From Adineta vaga (Eukaryota > Rotifera), in assembly GCA_021613535.1 (NCBI GenBank), contig CP075496.1:11718001-11782000 (forward strand): a DNA stretch of 64,000 nt. Direction: 5' to 3'. The translations under genes and the position numbers were made by a program. This document shows positions 47,805 to 61,143 of this stretch, piece by piece (positions within the stretch are counted from its first letter, which is position 1; each line of letters starts with the position of its first letter). The notes below the pieces were generated by a model. That model saw only the letters and a program-made list of their open reading frames with translations, was not told where the DNA came from and did not search any database.

Positions 47805-50565
47805 GATAATAAGCGACGAAACAACATCAATAGATGCTTATTGTCGATAATTCTAATAAGAGAAAAAACATCGATAGATAAAACATATGTACGAAATCTT
47901 TAAGCGCAACATCAACAATGATGAACGACTAGATAATATGAGTGATATGTTAACATTAACTTTTGTCGTGGATAAGTGAGTGAGTGAATGATGAACTCAA
48001 TGCGACAAAAACGACATACTAGCCATGCTTCGGAAAAAGGCTAATCAGGCTAATTTGATTGCATTTCCTCTCATCCTAACATGACGGATCCGAACAAGCA
48101 GATGCAGCAACAGCAATTAGCTTTAACCAACTTGAAGAGAGAGAAAAAAATCAAGAGAGAGAGGGAGAGCGGAGAGCGAGAGATACAGAGACAGAGACAC
48201 AGGGAAAAGAACGAGAAAAAAGTAAACAAATAACAAGAAACAGAACAAATGATTGATCTAACTGACAGATGCATCGGATTCGCCTATTGCAGAACCGTTG
48301 TTTATTAATATACAGGATAATGATTTTTTTCCGAAGTAACTCATTTGTCAAAATTTATATATAGTATGTTGTCAACGAGATGTAAATAAGATTTTTAACA
48401 TGTAAAACATCTGCTATTGAAAATTATGAAAGATGACACTAGTTGTTGTTGTTGTTGTCTGCTGTTGTTGTAGAATAATAATAATAAAGTTTTTATATAA
48501 TCAAATATTGATGGTGATAGTCAAATTAGAAAATAAACAATATTAAATCGAGATAAAACTCAAAAGATTAACAATAACTCAAGTGGATTATAATACTAGC
48601 AAATACTTTGGAATGAGAAACTATGTTGTTGGAAGATTTGTATATAGCGTCTGTCTTTTATAATATACAGAAGAGTTAACGAAGAAAATCCCTTTGAAAT
48701 CATTTCTGACATTTTATGAATTAATAGACAAAAGAAATACTAAGAGTGAACGTTCTATAGAGTAGAAACTAAGAAAATACATCTCTTTTACTCTGCTTTC
48801 TTCTCTTACTAGACTATCATCCCTTCTATGAAATAATTGCATTTAAAGTAACTATTTTACTTGAGGCAACAGGAAAATATATAGGAACTATATGTTCAGA
48901 TTTTCCTTGTGAAGTAATGGAATGGCATTGAACATACAATATATTCTGCATTTTTTTCTGACACAGAATTCAAATACTAAATGTCATAATATAGTTCTTT
49001 ATATAAAAATTTCTTTATCTTATCAATCTTACTTAATTAAAAACGTAATTTCTTATCTAATACAGGTAAAACAAGGAAATCGATAATTTTCTTGATGTTT
49101 GATCTTGATTCTACTGATGAGATTCGGATGACGCTCGACGATGTTGTTTATTTGTTTTGTAAACGACGTGATATAAGTCTATAATCAAGTAATACAAGGC
49201 TCGTGCCGTTTTCTTCTTCTTTAAATAATGAAATACAGATGACTTTTATCGATCTATCTTCATATATGTTTTATTATTCACGAAAATTCTTCTCCTAGCT
49301 GATTCACTTGCTATTCATCAATCGATCAATTTTTATATTTTGATCCATCATGAACCTGCTTGACAATTAGTTTTAATGAAAGAAATACGAACAATGAATG
49401 TGTATCACATAAACTTGCATATACAATACAAAAAAGAATCTTATGTTTAGGTCGATTTAACCATTGTATGACAATTATAAGCCAAGTGCACGCCCAGATA
49501 CATTATATTCGTTGACAACTGACCCTACATGTTACACATATGACACATCATTATAGTTGATCATGTCAACATCTATCACGACATTTGTGATTTGAGTAGT
49601 TGATAATCTCCAGAAGAATAAAAACGATATTTTTGAAAATAAAATTGACCTTTTGAAAAAGAAAAAGAATAGCTTGATCAGAGAAGCTCTATCAATACAT
49701 AGGTACATCCTTTCATATCCTATATACTTCTCGTCTTCTAATCGTCAATGTTATAGATGATATACTCTTTTTATATTTTGTTACGAAAATTTTCATAAAG
49801 ATATCGAAAGATGTTTGAGTTATATTTTGATCAAACCTAATCTAACAATATCAAAATTCAATTTATTACGAATAGTTGAATAAACATTCGAATACAGGTG
49901 AGATTGAAATTAACTTTGCAGTAATATTCAGAAACAGAGAGAGAGAGAGTATCTATGTTCATTGAATTGATTGTCGCATCATATTGTATCGATGACGCCA
50001 GCTAACTATTCTGTTGATAATATAAACCCAACAAAGTGCGACATCCTTCGCTTAATACGTGATATAGGCGACATCCAGGAAATATATATATATTGATAAT
50101 TTTGAAAAAAAGGGGAATGTTTATCAAAGATTTTTCTTCTTTTATTTTCATTTTTCCTTAATTATAAAACTTAAAATCAAAGATCTTTTCGTCTCTCATC
50201 CATTTTGAACAACAACAACATCATAATAACACGCAAACAAATACACATATAACAGTCATTCGTTCGGTCGACAATGTCTGCATATTCTCGCAAATGATCA
50301 CATGTTTTACTTTCTTCCTTTGATAAAACAACTTTTTTCTATCTTCAATGGTCAGCTGATCTCTCAATTCAATTGCCTAAGCACGAGAAAAAAAATCTTC
50401 TTAGAAAATAAAAAATTTGCACGTAAAAATATTAGTTATTCAGAAGAATGACAACGTACCTGTCACCTGTTACATTTTCAAGGTCGTTAAATTTGTTTGA
50501 TTCTTTTTCTAGATTTATTTCTTGTTTTAAAAACTATTCTCATTTACCATTTCATTCAATTAATT
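47805..50565. other. Intergenic between divergent CASK and UBE2H
   Basis: The largest gene-free gap (2.8 kb). It should hold the CASK promoter and 5' UTR on the left (a CTCTTATTAG acceptor-like site at 47853-47854 on the minus strand) and the UBE2H promoter on the right (TTTTTCTAG ending 50512). A TGTTGTTG repeat is at about 48439-48470. Minus-strand frames at 48071-48351 are low-complexity Ser/Phe/Cys translations. No other gene seen. Confidence 0.55.
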
Positions 50566-51539
50566 ATGTGTTCACCCTCACCTGGTAAACGTCGAATAGA
50601 TACGGATGTTATTAAACTGTAAATTTTCGTTAGAAAATTTAATAAACAATAATAATTATGGAATTATTTTCATCTAGGATTGAATCGAAACATCAAGTAA
50701 CACTTATGTCGGGTTTAAATGAATTTATGGTGAAATTTGCTGGTCCACGTGAAAGTAAATCTGGAATTTTTTCAAAAAGGATTCATTACTTTAGTCATTT
50801 TACTTTTCTAGCTCCATACGAAGGAGGTGTATGGAATATTCGAGTTGATCTTCCCGAAAAATATCCATTCAAATCGCCATCCGTCGGTATGTAGATAATA
50901 ATTAATAAACTGATTACTATTGCATTATTTTAGGCTTTATGAATCGAATCTTTCATCCAAATATTGATGAAATGTAAGTTTTTATCATTTTCTATTGTTG
51001 ATTTAGAATCTATTGGTATTATACTAGGTCCGGTACTGTTTGTCTCGATGTGATTAATCAAACATGGACACCCATGTATGGTATGTATATCGAAATAGTT
51101 TTATTTGTGTAATTATTAATGAAGAAATAATTTGTAGATCTTGCTAATATTTTTGAATCATTTCTTCCACAATTACTTGCCTATCCAAACCCGGTGGATC
51201 CGTTAAATGGTGATGCTGCTGCTTTATATCTTCACAAACCTGATGATTATAAGAAAAAAGTGAAGGGTTTGTAATGAAAATAAGAAAAAGAAAGATCTAT
51301 AGATTAATCAATTTATTTGATTTGTAGAATACGTTCAACGTTTTGCAACTGCTGATATGGCTGATAGTTTATCTTTATCAATAAATGGTCAATCATCTTT
51401 AAATAATTCCTCATCGACTAGTAATTCAAATCAAACGAATGGTTCAACTAATTCAAATCAAGCACCTAAAAACGAATCCGATGCTGAATCTTTAAGTGAT
51501 TTTAGTGAAGATGAAACTGCGAATATGGACTTAAATTAA
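50566..51539 (+). CDS. UBE2H: Ubiquitin-conjugating enzyme E2 H
   Basis: Seven exons (50566-50618, 50678-50754, 50812-50886, 50934-50973, 51028-51080, 51138-51266, 51328-51539) give 212 residues, longer than the vertebrate 183 because of the tail. The start [19 protein letters not shown] is diagnostic for UBE2H; the UBC core has HPN (FHPNID) and the active-site Cys in [13 protein letters not shown], which falls at residue 87 as in vertebrates. [16 protein letters not shown] and the C-terminal acidic SDFSEDE are also conserved. A Ser/Asn-rich insertion of about 40 residues precedes the acidic end and is lineage-specific. In other animals it pairs with the CTLH/GID (MAEA-RMND5) ligase. The first ATG fits the family start exactly. 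Confidence 0.97.
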
Positions 51540-51617
51540 TTCATGTATGCATAGTTTTCTTTCTAATTATTTTTTTTGCAGTATATACATAGACTTGTTT
51601 TTTTTCTTGTTTTCATC

Positions 51618-51637
51618 TTTATTATTATTATTATTAT
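51618..51637. repeat. (ATT)n microsatellite
   Basis: About six ATT units shortly after the UBE2H stop, within its probable 3' UTR. Confidence 0.8.
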
Positions 51638-51970
51638 TCCTTATAAATATTCTCCTGTTTGTTTAACTCTCTTCTTTTTTATACGCGTCAAAATCGAGTT
51701 TCATTTCTAGAACTAGAGGGAATTCAATGATGGGAGAGGATTTCATTATCTTGCCTCTTTGTTCTCATCTTCCCTTCTTTGTACATACATATCTCTGTAC
51801 GCGTTCTTTCTCTTCTTCTTCTTTATCATTTAGAGACGTGCACAGTATTTCTTTCTTGGCAATGCACACACAGACATCAGCATTATATTAGCAAACATTC
51901 ATATGCTTTTGCTCAGGTTGCAACTACTGTACTTTTTCTCTTTCTCGTTTTTTTTTCATTCTTCCTTATC

Positions 51971-51993
51971 TTCTTCTTCTTCTTCTTCTTCTA
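51971..51993. repeat. (CTT)n microsatellite
   Basis: Seven or more CTT units in the UBE2H downstream region. Simple tandem repeat. Confidence 0.8.
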
Positions 51994-53203
51994 TTTGTGT
52001 GTACTGAACAGTTTCTTTGTTTATCTATGTTTAAAATATCTTTGGATTGGTTCTTTGAAATTTATCGATGAAACCGAATTATCTGTTCCTCTCATACTTA
52101 TGTGTACCTCTATCCGCTGCTTTGTTTACATTATTCTACATACATATATAACCTAGTAAGAACAACATAATACTTTGATGTTTCTATTCTTCTTTACGGT
52201 AAATCGTGCGAAATAAAAACAAGAGAGTACATTTTGCCATCTCATTTGCTCTGTTCATTTATTTTTTTAATCTAACAATGATTGATATTGTATTCATTAT
52301 GAAAAAACAAACAAAACATTGACATGATAAATTGATGTATTAATTATTAACTATCGTTCATCTCTATGTTGTCATGATCGTCTATATTGATAATGTTCTT
52401 ATGGCATAAAAAGCTTCTACGCTAATAATATAAATAGTATGATGCAAAGGGAGCAACTGCTTTTCGGAAAAATAAAGGTTATACTCTTTCAGTCTTGTTC
52501 ATTGATTATTATTCAATATCCAATGGAAAATTAAGTTGGAATGATATAGAATGTACTTTGGAAATGTTCATGTTTTCTCTGGTATTTTATTCTTGATCAA
52601 TATTGTTTTTCAGAAATGAAAATATCGATAGAGTATAATTTCCGGTGTTTTGGTAATTGATAGAACTATTGTTATTAACTTCTCAAACATTCTGAATTGA
52701 ATATATATTCTATTCGAGATCGATACAATCAAGATATTTTCTATTATAACTCTAATAAAATCAACCTTATTAAAAAAATATCGAGATTATCTTCATAGAG
52801 AGAAAACATTTTAATGATATTATTTCTTATGATCTGATTTGAATTAACTGATAAAAAAATCATTAAATTATTCCATTCGAGATAAATCTTTCCTTTAATT
52901 GAGTATTTTAATGGACATATAATGTTCACGAGAATGTACAAAAATATAAAAAATAAGATATATCAAAGAAGCAAAACCACAAGAAACAAACGAAACTTCA
53001 GATACTACAGACCAAAAAAAACCCACAACAACCATTTCTACAATGTTCAACAAGTAAAGTAAATAGAGATACTTAAAGAGAACAGATCTATGTACAAATA
53101 GAATACACACACACACACAAACAAACAGAAAAGACAGAAAATGTTCAATGAATATTTTATAATATAATTATCACATGAGTTACAGATTTGTTTTTTTTTG
53201 GAA

Positions 53204-53991
53204 TTATTCACTAAATAAATTTGAATCATCACCAAAACCAGACGAAACATCGGAAAATAATCGTATACGAGTCAAATCTAAGGACAAAATATGTGGATCT
53301 TGTTTTTGACGATCATTCTTAAATAAAATCATAGAATAAAGTAAATATGAAGATTGAACTCACTTGATGGGACATTGGATCGGAATAGGTATTATGTCGG
53401 CGAATTGAAATAGGAAAAAAACGTGATTTATAACATTTATCTATTATTGATGATGAATTTGTTTCATAGCCATCATCAGAAGACGAAGATTGTATGCCAG
53501 CTAAACGAAGTAAATCTGGAGTATGAAATTCTTCCTCATTCGTACATAGTCGAGGCTTTTTCATTATTTTATTATCCGATACAACAGCTGATGATGTTCC
53601 AGATTGAGAATAATGTTCCGGCATATTTGTTGATCGTCGAAGTGGTTGAATATATAAATATTCTTTGAGGAAACAAAAAAGACGATTTTTCATTATAAAA
53701 AGAAGGAAAAAATATCGAAAATAGTTTACTTTGTTGATTCCATGGTGTTGAATTTATTTTATTCATTGTTGCTGCAAATTCGACTTTCAATTTTCGTCCT
53801 TTTAATATTGCACCATGCGTTTCTCGCCGTGCTCGTTGAGCATCATCAGCATGAACAAAACGTACAAATGCATAGGATTCATGGAATTTCGCACATTCAT
53901 CAATCATGCCAAATTGAGAAAAGAATCGCCAAAGATCACGTTGTGTTATACGTGCAGCCATATTTCCAACAAATAATTTATGTTCATCCAT
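53204..53991 (-). CDS. Single-RRM RNA-binding protein
   Basis: Three exons (53991-53730, 53662-53364, 53317-53204) give 224 residues. An RRM occupies about residues 4-80, with RNP2 LFVGNM and RNP1 as YAFVRFVH, the usual Lys/Phe/Tyr aromatic positions for single-stranded RNA binding. After it the protein is polar and probably disordered, with basic KKPRL, a DLLRLAGIQSSSSDDGYETNSSS segment (shown in part) that could be phosphorylated, and an acidic end. The RRM recalls the RBM4/Lark and SLIRP type in sequence length and position, but I cannot assign an orthologue. Its ATG lies 291 bp downstream of the stop of the LRR gene on the same strand. Confidence 0.85.
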
Positions 53992-54282
53992 TATCTTTTG
54001 TTTAATTTTCAAAACTAACGGCTATTCAAAGATTAAAAAGACGATGAAATCAACTATATACTGATTCGAGATGTTCTTATCGAAACGATGAAGAATAGAA
54101 ACTGACGATCGACGATTGATTTCTTTCTCTTTTTTTGTACGAATTTTATTTCCATAGACGTCCATGACGTTAACAGACATATACAATGAAAAGAATGATA
54201 AACGAAACTACTACTAGACAGAAAGATTTCATCGGACGAATCACGTGCTTTTATTGTGAAAAGAAAAATAAACAAAATTTTC

Positions 54283-55983
54283 TCAAGTAACAAGCATCAC
54301 ATTATCGTTTGTTATATCTTCAGTTGTTTCTTGATAAATACGATCATGATAATGTCGTAACGGGATCATGTGATAAACAGGTTGAAAGCTGAAATGAATG
54401 AATCGATGGAAAAATAAACACTATAGTGAAAGTGAAGAGAATTATTTCGTACCTAGCAAATTGATATTTTCGTTGTTTATCCAAATAAATAAAGAGTAAA
54501 AGAAGAGAGATTAAAACTACTAAGATTAAAGTGATAATCATTATAATTGAAAAAATATTTGATGATGATGATGAACATGGTAAAAGATTTAATGTATTGA
54601 ATAAAACTCGCTGTTCTTGTTGATCGAGACATCTAAAGAAATAATCAATCTATGACTATACATAACAAATGAAAGAAATCATTACGTACGTCACCAGAGT
54701 TTTATTTTCAATTTTTAAATAATCATTTAACCATTTTAGAGAACAAGAATTACAACGAAGAGATTTACTAGCTATATCAAGTTGTTGTAAAGTTAATAAT
54801 GGACGAAATACAGCTTCATCAAACTGTTTCAAATGATGATTACTTAAATTGAGCTAAAATAAAAATAATGACTGATGTATTTTAGTCTGAAAGGATTGTG
54901 TTGAAAGGTTTTTTTTCTCTCTCTCTACAAATACATTCTCAAATGTTCTCTTATCAAGTGACATACCATTTTTAAATTTGTTAATTTTTTGAATAAACAA
55001 TTTTCTAATCGGATTGAGGTTAAATTAATTAAATACAATTGTTCTAATTCTAGAAGATTTTCAAATAATTTACACGATAGATCACTTTTTATTTCATTAA
55101 GATATAAAATTTTAAGATGAGAAGGAAATATCGGTTGTTTTCCTAGTTGAATTTCTTTCATATTCATTGGATTTTGTGATAAATCAAGTTCAGTTAATTG
55201 TGAAGATGATTGAAGTAATTCAATTGGAATATTTGGAAACGAATTTTCATCGAGTTGAAGTTTGACTAAAGATGGTAAAGTCAAATTGAATGCTGGAAAA
55301 GATTTTAAATGATTCGAATGAAAATCTAATTCTGTAAGATTCAACATTTGTACTAAACAATTACCATCGAAAGTAGTCAATCTATTTGTTCGTAATGAAA
55401 TTTTCTTTAAATTTATCGGTAAAATCCATTGAATATGTTCGGTAGTTTTTGAACAATAAAACTCTTCGAAATGATTATCATCGAAATAGATTTCTTTCAA
55501 ATAATCTAATGATGAAAAGGAAATCAATCGTTCATCGATTATATAGGGATTAATATGTTGAAATGTATTGATAAGTTTAAGAATTTTTAAACGAGGAAAT
55601 CGTTGATTCGAAAAATAATTTTGTGCTATATGCTCAATTGGATTATAACTAAGATCAAGATATTCAAGATTTGGATAAGTTAAATTCGTTTGATGTAATG
55701 CATAGATACGATTTGAAGTTAATGAAAGATATTTAATTGTCAAATAATGATTTGTTATTAATTCAATATGATTATGATCTAAATAGACAGATTCTAATTG
55801 TTTGTAATCCGATAGATCTGGCATGTCAATTAAATTAAAATGACGCATGAATATTTCTGTTATATTTGAAATAAGAGTTGAATTTGTACATAGAACAGAT
55901 GTTGAATTATCTTGAGAAATCAAACATTCTTTTCCAAATATAAAAACAAACAATTGAATAAAAACGACGAGTGTTTGCTGCAT
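54283..55983 (-). CDS. Leucine-rich-repeat type I membrane protein
   Basis: Four exons (55983-54967, 54853-54690, 54632-54453, 54388-54283) give 488 residues. A signal peptide (QTLVVFIQLFVFIFG) is followed by about a dozen LRRs with the LxxLxLxxN core, for example YLDLSYNPIEHI and LTELDLSQNPMNM. A cysteine cap (LRRCT-like: LRCNSCSLKWLNDYL, then CLDQQEQ) closes the solenoid. A Ser-rich linker precedes one span (IIMIITLILVVLISLLLLFI) and a cytosolic tail of about 50 residues with Tyr residues (YHMIPLRHYHDRIYQE, in part). Layout suggests a cell-adhesion or recognition receptor; no TIR domain, so not a Toll receptor. Many N-glycosylation sequons support an extracellular solenoid. Confidence 0.9.
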
Positions 55984-57336
55984 ATCTTCGAGTTTTCTTC
56001 TTTCAAAATTCGTCTATATCAAACAGGAGAATTCTCTTAGTTATGATTCTGTCCGAAACGTTATTTATCAAGCAAGATTTACTTGTAATCAATGGTTAAT
56101 CAAGCATCCCTTCAAATAATAACATTAGGGTCGTTCTTCATTGATAAAATATACATACAAAGATCGACGGAGGGAAAAAAGAAGAAAAAAACCAATAACT
56201 TCTATGTACACAACATCTGTGTTAATATTTCACGCAAATAGGACGATGACATTGTCGATTAACGATTGTAAAACTAAAAGAAATATTAATTAAAAATAAA
56301 CAAAGAAAATATCATCTCGTGTTAAAAGTTTTTTCAAAAAATAAGTCAATAGGCATCGATTTGAAGAAAATCTTTTACAATCAATTGAATACTAAAACGA
56401 TAGAAAATGAATATGCTTCTTTCATCCACTCAAGCAATCCGATACATGTAAAACGAAGATAGATCGTCTAGAAACTATTTTATCTGTCGGTTTTAGTTAC
56501 TGACTAATTTATCAGAATAGAGAATACGAGCGAAAAGAAAAATTGCTTACAGATTGTCGATAATTTATTGATTAGGATAATATTCCTTCTAAACAAATAT
56601 TAGTCTCTTTTCAGGTACATTTCTTCATATTTGACTTGTATCGAATAAAAATAATACTAATAATTAAAAAAAAGGAAACAACAAAGAAGACAAAGATCAG
56701 CATAATCAATGAATTTATTTGCAGATGAATATTAAAATAAAGAAGTTCTCTCTCTCTCTCTAGAGATATTTCTTAAAAAAATGTTTTCTGTTCAATTTAC
56801 AATAACTTTCAAACTATCGTATTGTTCATTAATAATTATCTATTATTTGTTCTAGGAGTATCCTATTCTTCTTGAAATTTATATCGAATAGAAAATACAT
56901 ATTTCATTATATTTTGAAAAACTATTTTTCTCTATTTAAATACGAAGTTGATATGCATAGGAGAATTCCTGTAGGAAATCGATTCTCTTACATTTTTCTT
57001 TCCATGAATTTCTACTGATCTATTGAATAAGAAAAGGCCTCGATGATACTTGTCATGTTCATCAATCATAATCAATTTGTTTGTTTAATAATCTTCTTTT
57101 TTATCAAGTGAAGATTGAAGAACTTGAAGAGAACAAAGAAAAAGAAGTTAGTTCGTATGAGAAAGAAGACAAAACAAATTTCACGGAGAAAATCAAACGA
57201 AACAAAGAAAAAAGCAATAGAAGTTGTATGATCGAAAACAAACTTTAACACAACAGAAAAGAGAAAAGAACATTTTTGACTAAAGTTTGATTTTTTATAA
57301 AAAAGAAGTTTTAACGTTCGAATTTCAGTTGAGTAT
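55984..57336. other. Intergenic, no gene recognised
   Basis: AT-rich spacer between the LRR gene start and the PTBP stop, both minus strand. It should hold the LRR gene promoter and the PTBP 3' UTR. A (CT)n run near 56747-56762 is the only structure seen. Confidence 0.6.
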
Positions 57337-60300
57337 TTACAGTTTGCTTTTGGAAAATGATACTCGAAGATGCATGGAATCGGCTAAACGATAATTATGT
57401 GTATTCTAAATAAGATGAAAATTAGAAAAAAAATATTATCTTTAAAATATTTACAATTAATGCAGCAATTGTTTCTTCAATCGTATCCATTTCAATCAAG
57501 GCCATTTTATGATCTTTTTCAAAGAATTTAAAGCGTTTAATAGTACCATATTGAGAGAATATATTTCGAATTTCTTCTTCACTCGTATCACTTCTAAATA
57601 TTGTCTTTTATTGATTTGAAATCGAAAGATTTATACATACGGTATATTGGATAGATGAAGTACAGTTCCCGGTGAATGAATATTATTATAATTTTTTGAG
57701 CCTGGTTTTTTAAATCGATGTAGTGGAGAATTTGTAAAATCTTTTGTTAAACCCATATCCTTAAAAAAAGAAACAAATCATATAGAATTCGAGAATTTTA
57801 CTATCAGATTGATCATACTGAAGAACCATCTTTTGGCATTTGTACGAATTGATGTTTAGAAAATGAAACTTTGATTTGTTTACCAAACATCGTTATATGA
57901 TCAAGATTTTGATGGGCTATAAGATAGATAATAAAAGTTCATTGAGAAGATTTATTGAAATCTTCTACGTACCAACAAGAGCTTGTTGTGGTGTCGCAAA
58001 TTGAATTAATGCTGAATCTTTCTTATTAAATAAGATTTTTACCCGATGCACATCACCATAGACACCTAAGAGTAGATTGAGTATAAACATCTATGTTTTT
58101 ACAATTGTTCTACAGTCTTTTCTTAAAGTTCACATTGAGTGCAAGAAAGAATATTTAGAAAGTGAAATGAACGATCGTTACTTTAATGTATTATGCGTGT
58201 GTGAACTCTTCTATCGCTATTTCACTTTCTAGATAGTCTTTCTGCTATATTCGTTATTCATTTAGAAGACGTGCGATATGATTTGAAGAATGGAAATATA
58301 GAAAATATGGAAAATGAAAATTAGCATTTTGATTCGTAAAAAAAAGACACTAAATAATAATAAAGTATGAAAAGAAAGAGAAGAAAACACATACCGAATA
58401 GTGTGAATAAAGACTCTGGAGTGGTCATCTAATCGTCCGATTGAGAAAAATAAAGAAAAAAAAAGAGAAAATAAAGAAAGAAACGAATAGAAAGAATAAT
58501 AACTAAAAAAATTTAAATTAAGATAGGTTAGTTAATAACAAAGATAGAAATGAAAGATGTTTCTATCTTATCTTTTGAGAAAGCTGGAATATTAAAGTAA
58601 ATTTCCTTTCCTGTTTGTTTTTATTCAAACTTACATTTTCATTTAAATTCGATACTAATATAACGGGACCATTTTGAACAGACATCATATGTGGATTTTG
58701 TTGTTGAGATTGTTGATGAACAGCATGCATATGAGCAGCGGCATGACCTGGTGGTAATGAATGCATCGATGAAATTTGATGATGAGCTGATCCATATGCA
58801 TGACCGTATGGAGAAGGAGGAGGTGGAACGCCTGATACAGGATTATAAGCATTCGATGGAGGTTGTAGTGGACTCATCAAATGACTACTACCAGCTACGA
58901 AATAGAGAAAACGATAGCAAAAAAAGCTTTCTACTAGACGTATTTTACTTTGCATGTCATAACCTGGCGTTCCTGGTGTTGATGGTGGTCTACCACGTGC
59001 TGCTCCAGCTGAGTAATAATCTGAAAATGATCGAAATGTAAAAATATTTGAATTTTGAGAATAATAATAATAACATACCATAACGATAATCTTCATTTGA
59101 ACCTGATCTTTGTAATGAGAGAAGATTAGGGTTTGAATGCATACGTTCTAAATATTAATTTAAATAATCTTCTCTAAAAATGCTTTCTACAATCAATATA
59201 CCAAGTTCATGTTGTTGTAATGAATGTCCTTCACCTGCTGGCAAAGTTGGATTCGTATAATCTCGACTTTTATCATTATTAAATTTGACCGTAAGTGATT
59301 GAAGTTTTGAATATTCAATATGAAGCTAAATTTCGAAGTGTCTCTTTCAATTCATTTTCTATTGAACAATTCTTCTACTTACTGTACAACAACCATTGTA
59401 AATATTTTGTCCGTGCAATTGCTAAAAGAAAGAAATTATATGGTTTTTTTTTAAATATACATTTCTTTGTCCTTGCGAAAATCAATTTTTTATGTAACTA
59501 CATTGCAAGTTTCATATCAATGACTGAAAGGGAAAAGATCTTACTACTTTCGCTTGGGCAGCTCCATTTGAATCTTTTGCTTGAATCAAGGCTTGAAATT
59601 TATCTAAATATTTCAAAGAGAAATGTGTTTATCTTTCATCTAGATTTGATATTACCATTTTTAGTAAATGTTATAATTTTCAAGATAATACTAAATTTAC
59701 TAAATATCTAATAAATGATAGAAAAGAGAAAGAGATAGGTGACAAAATTATAATGGTAACATTAACTTTATCTTACTTGATGTAAAACATCGATTGTGAC
59801 AGGATATAGCATATTCATAATGCTAATACGTAGAACACAATTTGGTCCACCTTTTTGTGCTGCTTCGTAGAGATCAGTTGCTTGTGCTAATGCAACATGT
59901 GCTTGTTGATTACTTCGATTGGTTGGATCTGTACGAAGTTCGCCATGATTAGAATATTGTGCAAAGATTTGTCGACCATTAAGCATAGCTGGGACTGATG
60001 AAAAATAATCAACCATTTGTTTAGCAGAATCCGTTAGATCAAATTCAAGAAAAGCCTAGATGAAATCAAATCTTATCATGAAACGAATACGAATAATAGA
60101 TTATCTACTTGTGCTTTTTTACGTAAATTCAAAAAATTTGTTATTCGACCAAATGGTAGACCAAGTTGAACAGCTTCAAGATCACTTGCTTCAATATTTC
60201 TGACATGAACAACACGAGAAGGTAATGCAGGTTCTGAACGACTCTATAGTTTTATCAAAGAAGATTATCATTATTAATCATCACTATTCGTCTTAATGAA

Positions 60301-60452
60301 AGTTACTTTTTTAGCAATATCAGGTATTTGTGAATTTAAACTGCTAAGACCATCACCATTTGTATCAAATTCATCGCTTGAAAATGTACGCTACATGAAA
60401 GATAAATGATCTAAAAATCTACTACAACAAAAATTCGAATATCTACCTTCAT
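57337..60452 (-). CDS. PTBP1: Polypyrimidine tract-binding protein
   Basis: Multiple exons with short introns give about 620 residues carrying the four PTBP RRMs. The first coding exon is six bases (ATG AAG, 60452-60447). RRM1 reads [17 protein letters not shown] and [14 protein letters not shown]; then [17 protein letters not shown]2 has [18 protein letters not shown] and KIITFTKN, then QNIYNGCCT and [25 protein letters not shown]3 starts [15 protein letters not shown]4 holds [14 protein letters not shown] and ends [10 protein letters not shown], the PTBP C-terminus. The RRM2-3 linker is His/Pro/Gln/Met-rich. It binds CU-rich tracts and represses exons in the nucleus, which is notable in a genome full of CT tracts. 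CTTTAG ends 6 bp before the ATG. Vertebrate PTBP1-3 are paralogues, so the number is nominal. Confidence 0.95.
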
Positions 60453-60458
60453 ATTGAT

Positions 60459-60460
60459 CT
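60459..60460 (-). promoter_or_regulatory. Acceptor-like pyrimidine-AG before PTBP ATG
   Basis: Minus-strand AACTTTTCCTTTAG ends 6 bp before the ATG at 60452. Candidate spliced-leader addition site. Confidence 0.5.
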
Positions 60461-61141
60461 AAAGGAAAAGTTAAGAAAAGATTAATTTTTTTTGAAGAAA
60501 GAACAACAAATATTATCGTACTTCACTCGAGCACAGACGCAAACACAAGTCTGTTAGCTCGTAGCCCGATGTTGTTTGAAACGTTTTGAACTATTTCTAT
60601 GCTATATTTATTATTATTATCACTATCGTTTAAATAAAATAATACGGTCAAATTGACAAAGAAAATCAATTTGAATTCTCTTTTTTTTACGAAAAAAATT
60701 AAGTTCTTTTCTTCGAATGGGAAGAGATACGGAAAGAAAAGAATTAAATTGTATAGTTTATGTGCATCTATCTTTCTTCATTGTTTACCAATAATAATTA
60801 ACGATGTAGAACGAAACCACCAATCAAAATAGAATAATCCATCTCTATTGAATTGTTAATTGGAAAATTGATATAAACAATTTTTTTTATGATAATTTTA
60901 TTTTTAAACATTATTCATTTAAAAGAAAAATAAAGATCACGAATCGTTTTTCATTAGCTGTTACCGTTGACCAATCGTGAATGAACATGAATCACTATGA
61001 CTAAATACATTTGTTTCAATTCAAGCCGACGTGTGTGTTTAGTAGAGAGAGAGGAAGAAGCTTCTAGTGACTTTCTTTTTAAACTTCTGATTAAGTTCTA
61101 TTTAATGACCGACACAAAAATCATTTTGACTCTTCAGTTTT

Positions 61142-61143
61142 AG
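61142..61143 (+). promoter_or_regulatory. Acceptor abutting NSFL1C ATG
   Basis: CTCTTCAGTTTTAG is followed directly by the ATG at 61144. Candidate spliced-leader addition site; zero spacing means a leader must come from elsewhere. Confidence 0.55.

Larger units (their letters stand above)
51540..53203. other. Intergenic / UTRs with ATT and CTT repeats
   Basis: Between the convergent ends of UBE2H (plus) and the RRM gene (minus). Contains (ATT)n at about 51618-51637, a CTT run at about 51971-51993 and an AC run at about 53105-53118. Plus-strand frame 51779-52156 and minus-strand frames 52744-53250 are Phe/Leu-rich chance frames with no domain. Confidence 0.55.
60453..61143. other. Divergent promoter region PTBP / NSFL1C
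   Basis: 691 bp between the divergent starts of PTBP (minus) and NSFL1C (plus). Both ends carry an acceptor-like pyrimidine-AG next to the ATG (minus strand 60460-60459; plus strand 61142-61143). Compact spacing suggests a shared bidirectional promoter. No coding frame. Confidence 0.6.

Noticed and set aside
48071-48351. Minus-strand frames upstream of CASK
   Set aside because: Derived from a GA-rich tract; Ser/Phe/Cys low complexity, no splice logic.
51779-52156. Plus-strand 125-residue hydrophobic frame after UBE2H
   Set aside because: Runs through a CTT repeat and has no start context or domain; likely UBE2H 3' flank.
59295-59711. Plus-strand 138-residue frame inside PTBP
   Set aside because: Antisense to PTBP exons and introns; the minus-strand exons match PTBP closely.
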